From NCBI GenBank assembly GCA_030837265.1, contig JAUPKV010000057.1, positions 1 to 27,230 on the forward strand: a DNA stretch of 27,230 nucleotides, in the 5' to 3' direction. This DNA comes from Methanobacteriota archaeon. GTDB lineage: Archaea > Halobacteriota > Methanosarcinia > Methanosarcinales > Methanosarcinaceae. Both the position numbers and the translations under genes were made by a program. Positions within the stretch are counted from its first letter, which is position 1; each line of letters starts with the position of its first letter. Below are positions 16,400-23,606 of the stretch, piece after piece. The notes beneath the pieces were generated by a model that saw nothing but the letters and a program-made list of their open reading frames with translations, did not search any database and was not told the origin of the DNA.

Positions 16400-17179
16400 T
16401 TATCCTTTAATTTCCTGAGCTTTGTCTTTGAAGTGCCCGATAAGGTCTTCAGCCCATTTCATAGGTACAGGCTCAGTGCTCATTAAAGTCTCCTGGTCAA
16501 ATACCCCTTTAGAGGTAAGGAAATCGGCACTCATGAAACACTCTGTTTTGATTATCATAGCTATCTTTATTTCATCAGTACAGACGAAGAGTTTCATTTT
16601 CTCCCCTGCCAGGTAGAACTCCAACTCTTTTTCAAAATCGTTTTTTAATCTTTCATAAATTTTTTGCGTTACTACAAGGGTTATTTCGATATTTTGACCC
16701 TTATTTTGGAAAATCTCAGGGAATATAGGATGAAACATTGATGAAAATGTGAGTATCTTTTTTGATTGTAGCATTTTTTCTACAAAGATACGGGGAGGTT
16801 CAAAAATATTGTCCTGGTCGGGTTTGATCAGAGAGCAGGATTTTAGCTCATTAAGCCTTTCAAGGATAGAATATGGAATATTGCTAAGATCACGTTCTTG
16901 CCAGTAATGTAGGTTTCCTTCAATAACCTCCAGAGTGTCTATCAATGGCTCCATTTTCTCGACCAAAATTTCTGCAAGAGGAGTAAGCTTATATTCCTTG
17001 TTTTCTTGAAGGATTAGACTTTCTTCTTTCAATTTTTTAATTTGGGGAAGCATTCCTGTTGGTGTAACGTGTAGCGTAGCTACAATATCTTCGATTTTTC
17101 TGCCTCCATTTTTAAGCAGAAGTAAAAGGTCTCTTCTTTTCTGGGACATGAAAAGCAAGTCTATTAGGTCTTTGTCCAT
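16400..17179 (-). CDS. Winged-helix regulator, FilR1/DUF1724 family
   Basis: A 259-residue transcription factor. Residues 1-80 form an ArsR-like winged helix (DLLFMSQKRRDLLLLLKNGG, with a recognition region near HVTPTGMLPQIKKLKEE). The rest matches the C-terminal FilR1/DUF1724 domain common in Methanosarcina, with the central FEPPRIFVEKMLQSKKILTF and a C-terminal MIIKTECFMSADFL. Paralogues (Msr proteins) control methyltransferase genes in Methanosarcina acetivorans, but no methyltransferase is near here, so its targets are open. The ATG at 17179 has AAGGGAAA upstream; an ATG six codons earlier is less likely. A short palindrome at its predicted transcription start suggests autoregulation. Confidence 0.88.
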   Translation of the reverse strand: MDKDLIDLLFMSQKRRDLLLLLKNGGRKIEDIVATLHVTPTGMLPQIKKLKEESLILQENKEYKLTPLAEILVEKMEPLIDTLEVIEGNLHYWQERDLSNIPYSILERLNELKSCSLIKPDQDNIFEPPRIFVEKMLQSKKILTFSSMFHPIFPEIFQNKGQNIEITLVVTQKIYERLKNDFEKELEFYLAGEKMKLFVCTDEIKIAMIIKTECFMSADFLTSKGVFDQETLMSTEPVPMKWAEDLIGHFKDKAQEIKG

Positions 17180-17227
17180 TGATTTCCCTTTCCACATCTT
17201 GCACTTCTAGTAAAGATTCATTATTTG

Positions 17228-17272
17228 TTCTATTGTAGAATAGTGAAAGTTTAACACATACCTTTTAAATAT
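17228..17272 (-). promoter_or_regulatory. Promoter and palindromic site upstream of the FilR1-type regulator
   Basis: The minus strand has an AT-rich TATA-like ATATTTAAAA (17263-17272). About 26 bases downstream, overlapping the predicted start, is TTCTA-TTG-TAGAA (17228-17240), with perfect five-base arms. This location suits a repressor site, perhaps for the regulator itself. The remaining spacer up to 17430 shows nothing else distinct. Confidence 0.35.
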
Positions 17273-17448
17273 TTCTGTTTTATCTTTTTCCTTCTATATT
17301 TTGGCAAGAAAAGAAACCTTAAAGTCTATGATCTTAATTATGTATTTCAGAAATGGAGCCTGCAGAAGTATACTTCTAAAATAGCGAATGCCTCAACCTA
17401 TGCGCGAAACTCCGGTCAGGGAGGTATTTTATAAAATCTTTCAAATGT

Positions 17449-18123
17449 GTGCTTACAAACTGGGATTATATCTATAATTTGTGCAGAAATATCTCTAAGG
17501 AAATAAAAAACTCGGGATACGAACCGGACGTAATTATTGCGCTTGCCAGAGGTGGCTGGTTTGCCGGTCGCGTGCTCTGTGATTTTCTGGGGCTGGATGA
17601 TTTGTCCAGTCTGAAAATCGAGCATTATATAGGAGCTGCGGCTATATACAGTGGCGAACCTTATATAAGATATCCTCTTTCGGACGAAGTTATAGAAGGA
17701 AAAAGAGTGCTTATTGTAGATGATATTGTTGATACCGGCGAAAGCATGCTGAGTGCGAAGGCTTACGTGGAAGGTCGGAATCCCACAGAAGTAAGGACTG
17801 CGTCATTACAGCATCTCAGGAGTTCGAAAATCGATCCTGATTATGTAGGAGAGCGGCTAGAGGATTGGGCATGGATAGTATATCCCTGGAACTTTATGGA
17901 AGATATGATTAGCATCCTGACCAAATGCATACGAAAGGACGCTCAGAAACTCTGGAGCCTGGAAGATCTCAAACACAGTCTTTACATAAATCATGCCCTT
18001 GACCCGGTTGTATTTGAAATTACGCAGCCGGGTAGGATGCTGGAAGTTCTGGAAGAGATGGAGAGGGTGCGCAGGATCCGCTCAGAAATGATCAACGGGG
18101 GAAAATTCTGGAAACTTTTATAA
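17449..18123 (+). CDS. Purine-type phosphoribosyltransferase (COG2236-like)
   Basis: A type I phosphoribosyltransferase fold. IIALARGGWFAGR (about 29-41) is the substrate/pyrophosphate loop, and VLIVDDIVDTGES (about 88-100) is the PRPP-binding motif. The closest families are archaeal xanthine/hypoxanthine-guanine salvage enzymes; the purine used cannot be told from the sequence. The 224-residue start shown is a GTG at 17449, but it has no Shine-Dalgarno at a proper distance. AGGGAGG (17418-17424) lies 24 bases away but exactly six bases before an in-frame ATA at 17431. Starting there would add IKSFKC and make 230 residues, so an ATA start or a mutated ATG is possible. The C-terminal tail after about 170 is helical and charged. 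Confidence 0.88.
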   Translation: MLTNWDYIYNLCRNISKEIKNSGYEPDVIIALARGGWFAGRVLCDFLGLDDLSSLKIEHYIGAAAIYSGEPYIRYPLSDEVIEGKRVLIVDDIVDTGESMLSAKAYVEGRNPTEVRTASLQHLRSSKIDPDYVGERLEDWAWIVYPWNFMEDMISILTKCIRKDAQKLWSLEDLKHSLYINHALDPVVFEITQPGRMLEVLEEMERVRRIRSEMINGGKFWKLL

Positions 18124-18204
18124 ATTTTTTGCATAAATATTGCATAAGTAGTTTTAATAAACAGTTCTTTATATTGACAATTGAAATAGATATATGATCA
18201 AAAA

Positions 18205-18234
18205 GGCTCTTTTTACCTTCAAAGAGAAAAAGCC
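18205..18234. repeat. Inverted repeat downstream of the phosphoribosyltransferase gene
   Basis: CTCTTT pairs with AAAGAG around an eight-base loop; an alternative pairing joins GGCTCTTTTT with AAAAAGCC. It lies about 85 bases after the stop codon and could end the transcript. Just beyond, at 18241-18257 and 18262-18278, is a direct repeat (TTTAAAAAC-AATATTA type, period 21) of unknown role. Confidence 0.4.
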
Positions 18235-18315
18235 GATTAATTTAAAAACACATATTATTCATTTAAAAACGAATATTAAGCAGTAAATACAAATCTACAT
18301 GTCTATCATAGGTAT

Positions 18316-18325
18316 CTATTTAAAG
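18316..18325 (+). promoter_or_regulatory. Candidate TATA box upstream of the zinc-ribbon gene
   Basis: CTATTTAAAG predicts a start near 18347. That leaves a leader of about 185 bases before the zinc-ribbon ATG, including the paired operator-like sites and a short upstream open frame. Confidence 0.4.
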
Positions 18326-18371
18326 TACTCACAATCCATCTTTATGGGTTATGCTGAGAATGTCCTTAACT

Positions 18372-18414
18372 GTTCATCTGAAATATGCATTGTACAGATT
18401 CGTTCATGTGAACG
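18372..18414. promoter_or_regulatory. Two operator-like sites 30 bp apart
   Basis: GTTCATCTGAA (18372-18382) and GTTCATGTGAA (18402-18412) differ by one base and are exactly 30 bases apart, about three helical turns. The second is part of a 14-base palindrome with six-base arms (CGTTCA-TG-TGAACG, 18401-18414). They lie between the candidate TATA box and the zinc-ribbon coding region. Cooperative binding of a dimeric regulator is a reasonable inference. Confidence 0.4.
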
Positions 18415-18451
18415 TCATTAACAGATGGATTTTTAGGAGGTTCACAACCAG

Positions 18452-18592
18452 ATGCTTAGTAAAAGGTGCCGATTGTACGGTTATATTACCTTCGACAAAT
18501 CAGTTCAGACTTATCGATTATCGGTGAACTCATGCCCCACAGATGCACCAGATGCGGAACCATTTTTGAAGACGGAGACTCTGTCATCTTAA
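18452..18592 (+). CDS. Possible short upstream ORF, 46 codons, overlapping the zinc-ribbon gene
   Basis: An ATG at 18452 follows a very strong Shine-Dalgarno, AGGAGGT (18435-18441), at about ten bases. The frame runs MLSKRCRLYGYITFDKS to a TAA at 18590-18592, overlapping the first 61 bases of the zinc-ribbon gene in another frame. I recognise no family. It may be a leader whose translation brings ribosomes to the weaker zinc-ribbon start at 18532. It may also be spurious, with the Shine-Dalgarno serving a diverged older start. Confidence 0.3.
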   Translation: MLSKRCRLYGYITFDKSVQTYRLSVNSCPTDAPDAEPFLKTETLSS

Positions 18593-18978
18593 GCGGATGC
18601 CCGAACTGCGGCTGGAATAAATTCCTCTATGTGAAAAAAGAAGTTAAAGGTCTCGAAGACCAGGTGAATCCCGCTCTGGATGAACAAAAACTGGATATAG
18701 AGTCCTCTCTGGATGAAGTTGTCAGAAGTATTGACGAAGCTCTTTCCTCTGAACAGGATGATAAAAAGCAGGAGCCTGAAGCTGAGAGGGAAACAGAAGG
18801 AGAGAGGGTAGAATCCGTAAGAATTCTTGGACCTGGTTCTTACGAACTTAACCTTAATTCCCTCTTAGAGAGGCAGGAGCTGGTTATGGCAATCAAGGAA
18901 GAGGGATCTTATGCTCTGCATTTGCCCTCAGTTTTCAAACAGAAGAAAGATAAGAATAAAACAAAGTCAAAAAAATAA
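18532..18978 (+). CDS. Zinc-ribbon protein, OapC/ArvC-like
   Basis: A 148-residue protein. The N-terminal zinc ribbon has C5-x2-C8 (CTRC) and C23-x2-C26 (CPNC). A highly acidic, probably disordered stretch (about 40-95) follows, then a short conserved segment ILGPGSYELNLNSLLERQEL (98-117) and a lysine-rich tail. This layout fits the archaeal COG3364 OapC/ArvC family; members in other archaea are linked to a small GTPase involved in membrane vesicle formation. No such GTPase is in this window, so the role here is uncertain. The ATG at 18532 has GGTGA four bases upstream. A longer frame from a GTG at 18466 has no family support. Confidence 0.75.
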   Translation: MPHRCTRCGTIFEDGDSVILSGCPNCGWNKFLYVKKEVKGLEDQVNPALDEQKLDIESSLDEVVRSIDEALSSEQDDKKQEPEAERETEGERVESVRILGPGSYELNLNSLLERQELVMAIKEEGSYALHLPSVFKQKKDKNKTKSKK

Positions 18979-19141
18979 AAAAATCTTCAATTTTTCGGAG
19001 AACTTACTATAAATTCTATGTGGTTCAAATTGCTTTGATAGTCATTTTATTACATATTATTAATGATCTGTTTTTGATCTTTAAAGGTCTTTGTTTATGT
19101 ACTACTATCATTTTTTAAATATCATGTCAATGGTACAAATA

Positions 19142-19150
19142 TTTATATAC
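19142..19150 (+). promoter_or_regulatory. TATA box of the heat-shock operon
   Basis: TTTATATAC fits the archaeal TATA consensus, preceded by GTACAAATA as a possible BRE. Transcription would start near 19172, inside the inverted repeat described next. The 18979-19141 stretch before it, after the zinc-ribbon stop, is AT-rich and shows no gene. Confidence 0.55.
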
Positions 19151-19158
19151 AATTACTG

Positions 19159-19173
19159 ATAACTATTGGTTAC
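19159..19173. promoter_or_regulatory. HSR1-like operator ATAAC-N5-GTTAC
   Basis: TAAC (19160-19163) and GTTA (19169-19172) form an inverted repeat with a five-base spacer. The binding site reported for the Archaeoglobus fulgidus heat-shock regulator HSR1 is, as I recall it, CTAAC-N5-GTTAG; here eight of the ten arm bases agree, with identical spacing. The site overlaps the predicted transcription start, where a repressor would block initiation. Downstream lies the matching set of genes: regulator, Cdc48 and Hsp20. Confidence 0.55.
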
Positions 19174-19179
19174 TATCTA

Positions 19180-19305
19180 ATGTATATCGCTTGTATGTGC
19201 CTTCTGGATGGAATTCCTGCCAGGGATTTTGTAAAATCATTCGGAATTTATTCAGGAGATACTGTTTACCACGTATCTGAAAAACACACAAATGGCGAAA
19301 GTTAA
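19180..19305 (+). CDS. Possible 41-aa leader ORF of the heat-shock operon
   Basis: An open frame from the ATG at 19180 to TAA at 19303-19305 begins MYIACMCLLDGIPARDFVKS and ends HVSEKHTNGES. It starts only about eight bases after the predicted transcription start, so it would be translated almost leaderless, and it lies entirely between the operator and the regulator gene. The composition looks protein-like. I recognise no family, though the GIPARDFVKSFGIYSGDTV part faintly recalls small beta-barrel sequences. It may be a regulatory leader peptide, a small heat-shock protein, or chance. Confidence 0.4.
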   Translation: MYIACMCLLDGIPARDFVKSFGIYSGDTVYHVSEKHTNGES

Positions 19306-19353
19306 ACTATTGTGGGGTGTCGATGAAATTTTGACACGATCAAAGGGGAGAAA

Positions 19354-20049
19354 ATGGACCCGGCAACACTACTCGATATTCTGGGTAATGAAAATCGCAG
19401 GAAGATTATTCAGCTTCTTGCAAATCGCCCCTGCTATGTCAGCGAGATCTCTGGCAGGCTGGGAGTGGGGCCAAAAGCTATAATTAGTCATCTCAACCTG
19501 CTTGAGCAGGCAGGGCTTATAGAGTGCAGTGTGGATGAACAGAGGCGTAAGTATTTTAATATTGCATATAACGTGCGTCTGGAGGTCTCAGTATCTCCAT
19601 ATACTTATAACGTGATGCTCTATGATATTGCTCTTGACAGGGAAAAAAAAGTAGAACCTTCGGTTGCTGAAAATAAAGAGACCGCTGCAAAAGAAGAGCC
19701 ATCTTCCGTCTTTCTAAACTTTTGTAGCAAATTTCAGGAACTTAAAATAAGGCAGGAAAAACTTGCAAACCTGCAGCAGCAGCTGCAAGTAGAATATGCG
19801 GAGTTGATGGAATGCTGCCTGGAATCAATTGAAGAGGTTGCCAAGAACCCTGTAGAGTGTGAACTTTTGTTCGAGCTTCTGAAAAATGAAACCACTCTAG
19901 CTGCATTATGCTATAACCTGCGTCTGCACCCAAGTATCGTAAATGCTAACCTGATAGACCTTGCTGAGAGAGGGTTTGTTGAGTACAGTATAAAGAATAA
20001 CCAGCACTATTGGAAACTATGTAAGCTGGAGTTGAAAATAGATGATTGA
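19354..20049 (+). CDS. ArsR-type heat-shock regulator (HSR1/Phr-like)
   Basis: A 231-residue regulator. The N-terminal winged helix (about 1-75) contains [18 protein letters not shown] and the recognition part [21 protein letters not shown] variable region and a glutamine-rich coiled coil (about 128-155) follow. A second helix-turn-helix-like unit is at the C-terminus ([20 protein letters not shown] onward, 171-225). The ATG at 19354 has GGGGAG upstream. Its last eight bases overlap the start of cdc48 (20042-20049), so translation is coupled. In Archaeoglobus fulgidus the equivalent gene order encodes HSR1, which represses its own operon until heat stress. By analogy this protein should bind the inverted repeat at 19159-19173. 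Confidence 0.85.
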   Translation: MDPATLLDILGNENRRKIIQLLANRPCYVSEISGRLGVGPKAIISHLNLLEQAGLIECSVDEQRRKYFNIAYNVRLEVSVSPYTYNVMLYDIALDREKKVEPSVAENKETAAKEEPSSVFLNFCSKFQELKIRQEKLANLQQQLQVEYAELMECCLESIEEVAKNPVECELLFELLKNETTLAALCYNLRLHPSIVNANLIDLAERGFVEYSIKNNQHYWKLCKLELKIDD

Positions 20050-22306
20050 AGAAACGACTCTGAGAGTAGCTGAAGCTTATCATAAGGACGTAGGCAGGGG
20101 AATTGCGAGAATAGATACCCGGCTGATGCAGCAGATGGGGCTTGTAAATGGGGATATAATAGAGATCTCGGGAAGAGCCAAAACTTACGCAATCGTCTGG
20201 CCAAATGTAGAACGTGAGCAGGAAAATAGAATACGTATGGACGGGAACCTTCGCAGTAATGCAAAAATAGGCATTGACGACAGGATCACGATTAAAAAAG
20301 TACAGGTAAAACACGCTCAAAGAGTTACCCTCGCTCCTTCCCAGCCTGTAAGGCTTGTGGGAGGTACCCATTACATTCTCAGAATAATCGAGGGAAGGCC
20401 TTTGAATAAAGGTCAGCAAATCCGGGTTGAGACTGTAAGCAATCCCCTGACCTTCGTAGTTGCATCGACAAGACCTGCAGGGCCTGTAATTGTTACCAAA
20501 GATACAGAGATTGTCATCAAGGAAAAATCTGTTGAGGAAATGAAGACTCCGGGAGGTATCTCGTATGAGGATATCGGTGGGCTTAGGCGGGAAATTCAAC
20601 TTATCAGGGAAATGATAGAACTGCCGCTAAGACATCCTGAATTATTCCTAAAACTTGGGATTGAGCCTCCTAAAGGAGTTCTTCTTCATGGGTCTCCAGG
20701 AACCGGCAAGACAATGATTGCAAAGGCAGTTGCAAGTGAAACCGATGCCAATTTCATCACTATAAGCGGTCCCGAGATTGTTTCCAAATATTACGGAGAA
20801 AGTGAACAGAAGCTCCGTGAGATTTTCGAGGAAGCCGAGAAAGATGCACCTTCAATCATATTTATAGATGAGATAGATTCCATAGCTCCTAAGAGAGGCG
20901 AAGTTACAGGAGAACTGGAGCGCAGGGTAGTTGCTCAGTTGCTTTCCTTGATGGACGGGCTTAAGACCAGAGGTCAGGTAGTCGTAATTGCAGCTACAAA
21001 TCGCCCTAACTCTATAGATGAAGCTCTCCGCCGCGGAGGAAGGTTCGACAGAGAAATAGAAATCGGAATTCCAGATCGAAACGGCAGGAAGCAAATTCTT
21101 CTAATCCATACCAGAGGCATGCCTATTGAACAGGATGTGAACCTTAGTGAGATCGCCGATGTAACTCATGGATTTGTAGGAGCTGATCTATCCTCCCTCT
21201 GCAAGGAAGCTGCCATGCACGCTCTCAGAAGAGTAAGTCCCGAAATCGATATTGAAGAGGAACAAATCCCACAGGAGATCCTTGACAATTTGGTTGTTAC
21301 AAAGGAAGACTTTAGAGAAGCTCTGAAGAACATCGAGCCTTCAGCCATGAGAGAAGTTTATGTTGAAGTTCCACATATAGGCTGGGAAGATATCGGAGGG
21401 CTTGAAAAAGCAAAGCAGGAGCTAATTGAAGCTGTGGAGTGGCCTCTGAAATATCCTGATATATTTAACATTATTAATGTAAAGCCACCCAGAGGCATAT
21501 TGCTATTCGGGCCCCCCGGGACGGGTAAAACTTTGCTTGCAAAAGCTGTTGCAACTGAAAGCGAGGCTAACTTCATCAGTATAAAAGGTCCGGAACTGCT
21601 CAGCAAATATGTAGGCGAATCCGAACGTGCGATAAGGGAAACTTTCAGGAAAGCAAAACAAGCTGCTCCGACTGTGATCTTCTTTGACGAAATCGATTCC
21701 ATTGCTCCCCAAAGAAGCTCGGTTTCCGATACGCATGTCTCAGAAAGAGTTGTCAGTCAAATCCTTACTGAGCTGGATGGAGTAGAGGAACTTAAAGATG
21801 TGATTATAGTTGCGGCAACTAACAGGCCGGATATGGTAGATCCTGCCCTACTCAGGCCTGGCCGTTTTGATAGGCTAATCTATATCAAGCCGCCTGATAA
21901 AGCGAGCAGAGAAAAAATATTTGAGATTCATGCACAGGGAAAACCCATCGCTGAGGACGTTAAGCTTTCGCAGCTTGCTGACATGACTGATGGTTATGTG
22001 GGTGCGGATATCGATGGCATCTGCCGGGAGGCTGCAATGCTTGCCCTAAGAGAGATAGTTACTCCTGGTATTAGCCGAAAAGAGATTCAAGAGAAGGCCG
22101 GAGAAATCAAGATTTCAAAAAAGCATTTTGAACGTGCAATCCGCCGTGTTAAGCCTACAACATCCGGAGAGACTATGCGGTCATACGAACAGCATGCTGA
22201 GCTCTTTGCCAAATATGCAACTGAATCGGAAGAAGATCTTGAGGCTGAAGATCAGGAAAAAGGAACCGAAAACAAAGGTGTTTCGGGTTTGCTCCAGGCT
22301 GAGTAA
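20042..22306 (+). CDS. cdc48: Cdc48/VAT-type AAA ATPase
   Basis: A 754-residue unfoldase that extracts and unwinds proteins, probably feeding the proteasome. Order of domains: double-psi-barrel N domain (about 1-90), second N subdomain (about 100-165), D1 and D2. D1 has Walker A GSPGTGKT (217-224), Walker B IIFIDE (272-277) and arginine fingers in GGRFDRE (R334, R337). D2 has Walker A GPPGTGKT (490-497) and Walker B VIFFDE (545-550). Both ATPase sites look intact. D1 has small changes from the commonest sequence: GSPG for GPPG, and RRGGRFDR for RRPGRFDR. The acidic tail lacks a terminal HbYX proteasome-docking motif. It overlaps the regulator upstream, and two Hsp20 genes follow, making a protein-quality-control operon. 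Confidence 0.97.
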   Translation: MIEETTLRVAEAYHKDVGRGIARIDTRLMQQMGLVNGDIIEISGRAKTYAIVWPNVEREQENRIRMDGNLRSNAKIGIDDRITIKKVQVKHAQRVTLAPSQPVRLVGGTHYILRIIEGRPLNKGQQIRVETVSNPLTFVVASTRPAGPVIVTKDTEIVIKEKSVEEMKTPGGISYEDIGGLRREIQLIREMIELPLRHPELFLKLGIEPPKGVLLHGSPGTGKTMIAKAVASETDANFITISGPEIVSKYYGESEQKLREIFEEAEKDAPSIIFIDEIDSIAPKRGEVTGELERRVVAQLLSLMDGLKTRGQVVVIAATNRPNSIDEALRRGGRFDREIEIGIPDRNGRKQILLIHTRGMPIEQDVNLSEIADVTHGFVGADLSSLCKEAAMHALRRVSPEIDIEEEQIPQEILDNLVVTKEDFREALKNIEPSAMREVYVEVPHIGWEDIGGLEKAKQELIEAVEWPLKYPDIFNIINVKPPRGILLFGPPGTGKTLLAKAVATESEANFISIKGPELLSKYVGESERAIRETFRKAKQAAPTVIFFDEIDSIAPQRSSVSDTHVSERVVSQILTELDGVEELKDVIIVAATNRPDMVDPALLRPGRFDRLIYIKPPDKASREKIFEIHAQGKPIAEDVKLSQLADMTDGYVGADIDGICREAAMLALREIVTPGISRKEIQEKAGEIKISKKHFERAIRRVKPTTSGETMRSYEQHAELFAKYATESEEDLEAEDQEKGTENKGVSGLLQAE

Positions 22307-22316
22307 GTCTTTAGGA

Positions 22317-22334
22317 AGGCTATATATCCAGCCT
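22317..22334 (+). repeat. Small hairpin after cdc48
   Basis: AGGCT pairs with AGCCT around an eight-base loop (ATATATCC), eleven bases after the cdc48 stop. It could partially end or stabilise the cdc48 mRNA. It is not followed by a long T run, so read-through into the Hsp20 genes is expected. The loop also contains a TATA-like ATATAT. Confidence 0.35.
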
Positions 22335-22437
22335 GTTAGTTTTGAAGTTCATGAAGCTTCTCAAAGAATACGTGTTAACTTATTAATCCAACTTAGCAAT
22401 TAAATTCTATCAGATAACTTAATAACGGAGTGATGAG

Positions 22438-22962
22438 ATGGACAGAGATAATAGAAGAAGAAAATTTTTCGATGAATTGTTCGGAATCGATCCTGTTTAC
22501 GATATGAAAGAAATTTTTGATCGCCTTAACAGGGCAACGGGCATGAGCATGGAGAATTTTGGACAGCGTCCCTTCGTCTATGGCTTCTCTGTAACTTATC
22601 GGCGGGGTGAAGAACCTGAAATACGTGAATTTGGAAATATCCCTATGTTTGATCAGATAAAAGCGGAAGATAAGCATTATCTTGATATTAGAAAGCCTCT
22701 TATCGACATAATGGAAGCCGAAGACAAAGTGCATGTGATTGCTGAAATACCTGGAATTGAGAAAGAAAAAATTCTACTAAACGCAACTGATTTAATACTT
22801 GACATCAAAACAATAGATGGGAATCCAAAATATTCCGAACGTGTGGAGCTGCCCGTGAAGGTGGACCCCCAGAGTGCTAAAGCTACATATAAAAACGGCG
22901 TGCTGGAAGTTACCTTTAAACGGCTGGAATCCAGTTCCCAAACCTCAATAAATATTGAGTAA
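22438..22962 (+). CDS. hsp20: Small heat-shock protein Hsp20, first copy
   Basis: A 174-residue ATP-independent holdase that binds unfolding proteins. The N-terminal arm (1-90) contains FVYGFSVTYRRGEEPEIREF, found also in the next gene. The alpha-crystallin domain follows (about 90-170), from KPLIDIMEAEDKVHVIAEIP to the family-typical YKNGVLEVTFKR. A short C-terminal SINIE resembles, but does not exactly match, the I-x-I anchoring motif. GGAG lies upstream of the ATG. It is 131 bases after cdc48 and 37 bases before the second Hsp20, probably in the same operon. Confidence 0.93.
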   Translation: MDRDNRRRKFFDELFGIDPVYDMKEIFDRLNRATGMSMENFGQRPFVYGFSVTYRRGEEPEIREFGNIPMFDQIKAEDKHYLDIRKPLIDIMEAEDKVHVIAEIPGIEKEKILLNATDLILDIKTIDGNPKYSERVELPVKVDPQSAKATYKNGVLEVTFKRLESSSQTSINIE

Positions 22963-22999
22963 TTGTCAGGGAGCGCTAGGAAAAGCAGAGGTAATAATT

Positions 23000-23494
23000 G
23001 TGGGCATAAGAAAAAGAAAGGATTTCTTTGAAGACTTTGAATCTGAACTTTTTGACAATTTGGAAGAAATAATTGAATCTATCCTGGAGGAAATGGGAGA
23101 GTCTGTACCCTTCGTTTACGGATTTTCTATCATCAGGCGACCGGGAGAAGATCCTGAAATCAGAGAGTTTGGAAATGCTCCGGAATATTCTAAAAACGGA
23201 GGAAATTTCTTGCCCTCCGAAGCAAAAGATCCTTTAATTGATATTTTTGAAACCGGGGAATTGGTGCACATCCTTGCAGAATTTCCTGAGGTTAGAAAGG
23301 AAGATCTCATACTGCATGCTTCAGCTCAAAGCCTTGAAATCAAGGTTGTCGGTCCTTCTGAATACTCTGGGAATATCGAGCTTCCCGTTCGTGTGGATCC
23401 GAAAAGTGCTACGGCTAGTTATAAAAATGGAGTGCTTGAGGTTACATTCAAACGCTGCGCTGAAGAGGAACCTATTGAGATAAAGGTTATTTGA
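23000..23494 (+). CDS. hsp20: Small heat-shock protein Hsp20, second copy
   Basis: A 164-residue paralogue of the preceding gene. Both share the arm motif FVYGFS, then R-x-GE-x-PEIREFGN, and a domain ending YKNGVLEVTFKR. It has a C-terminal IEIKVI, which contains an I-x-I-type anchor for oligomer assembly. I place the start at the GTG at 23000, with GAGGT exactly seven bases upstream. The frame opens earlier, at a TTG at 22955 that overlaps the first copy, but those 15 residues lack family similarity. The shared arm argues for a tandem duplication followed by divergence. Confidence 0.92.
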   Translation: MGIRKRKDFFEDFESELFDNLEEIIESILEEMGESVPFVYGFSIIRRPGEDPEIREFGNAPEYSKNGGNFLPSEAKDPLIDIFETGELVHILAEFPEVRKEDLILHASAQSLEIKVVGPSEYSGNIELPVRVDPKSATASYKNGVLEVTFKRCAEEEPIEIKVI

Positions 23495-23547
23495 CATGAA
23501 TTGTGCAAAAAAATAATACAAATATAAAATAAAATTATTTATTTTGT

Positions 23548-23566
23548 AGCTTAAAGCTTTTTTTAT
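23548..23566 (+). terminator. Terminator after the heat-shock operon
   Basis: AGCTTAAAGCT is a short inverted repeat that runs directly into seven T (23558-23564). It lies about 55 bases past the second Hsp20 stop, between convergent genes. Confidence 0.55.
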
Positions 23567-23606
23567 CTATCTAACCTAATTTTTTAGGATAAGTTATAAT
23601 GTCATT

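Noticed and set aside
19292..19483. 63-codon frame beginning MAKVKLLWGV near the heat-shock regulator
   Set aside because: It overlaps the regulator coding region in another frame and has no Shine-Dalgarno. The 41-codon frame just upstream is the better small-ORF candidate.
19946..20599. 217-codon minus-strand frame over the regulator/cdc48 junction
   Set aside because: It is antisense to two well-supported genes and is an aromatic/Ser-rich shadow.
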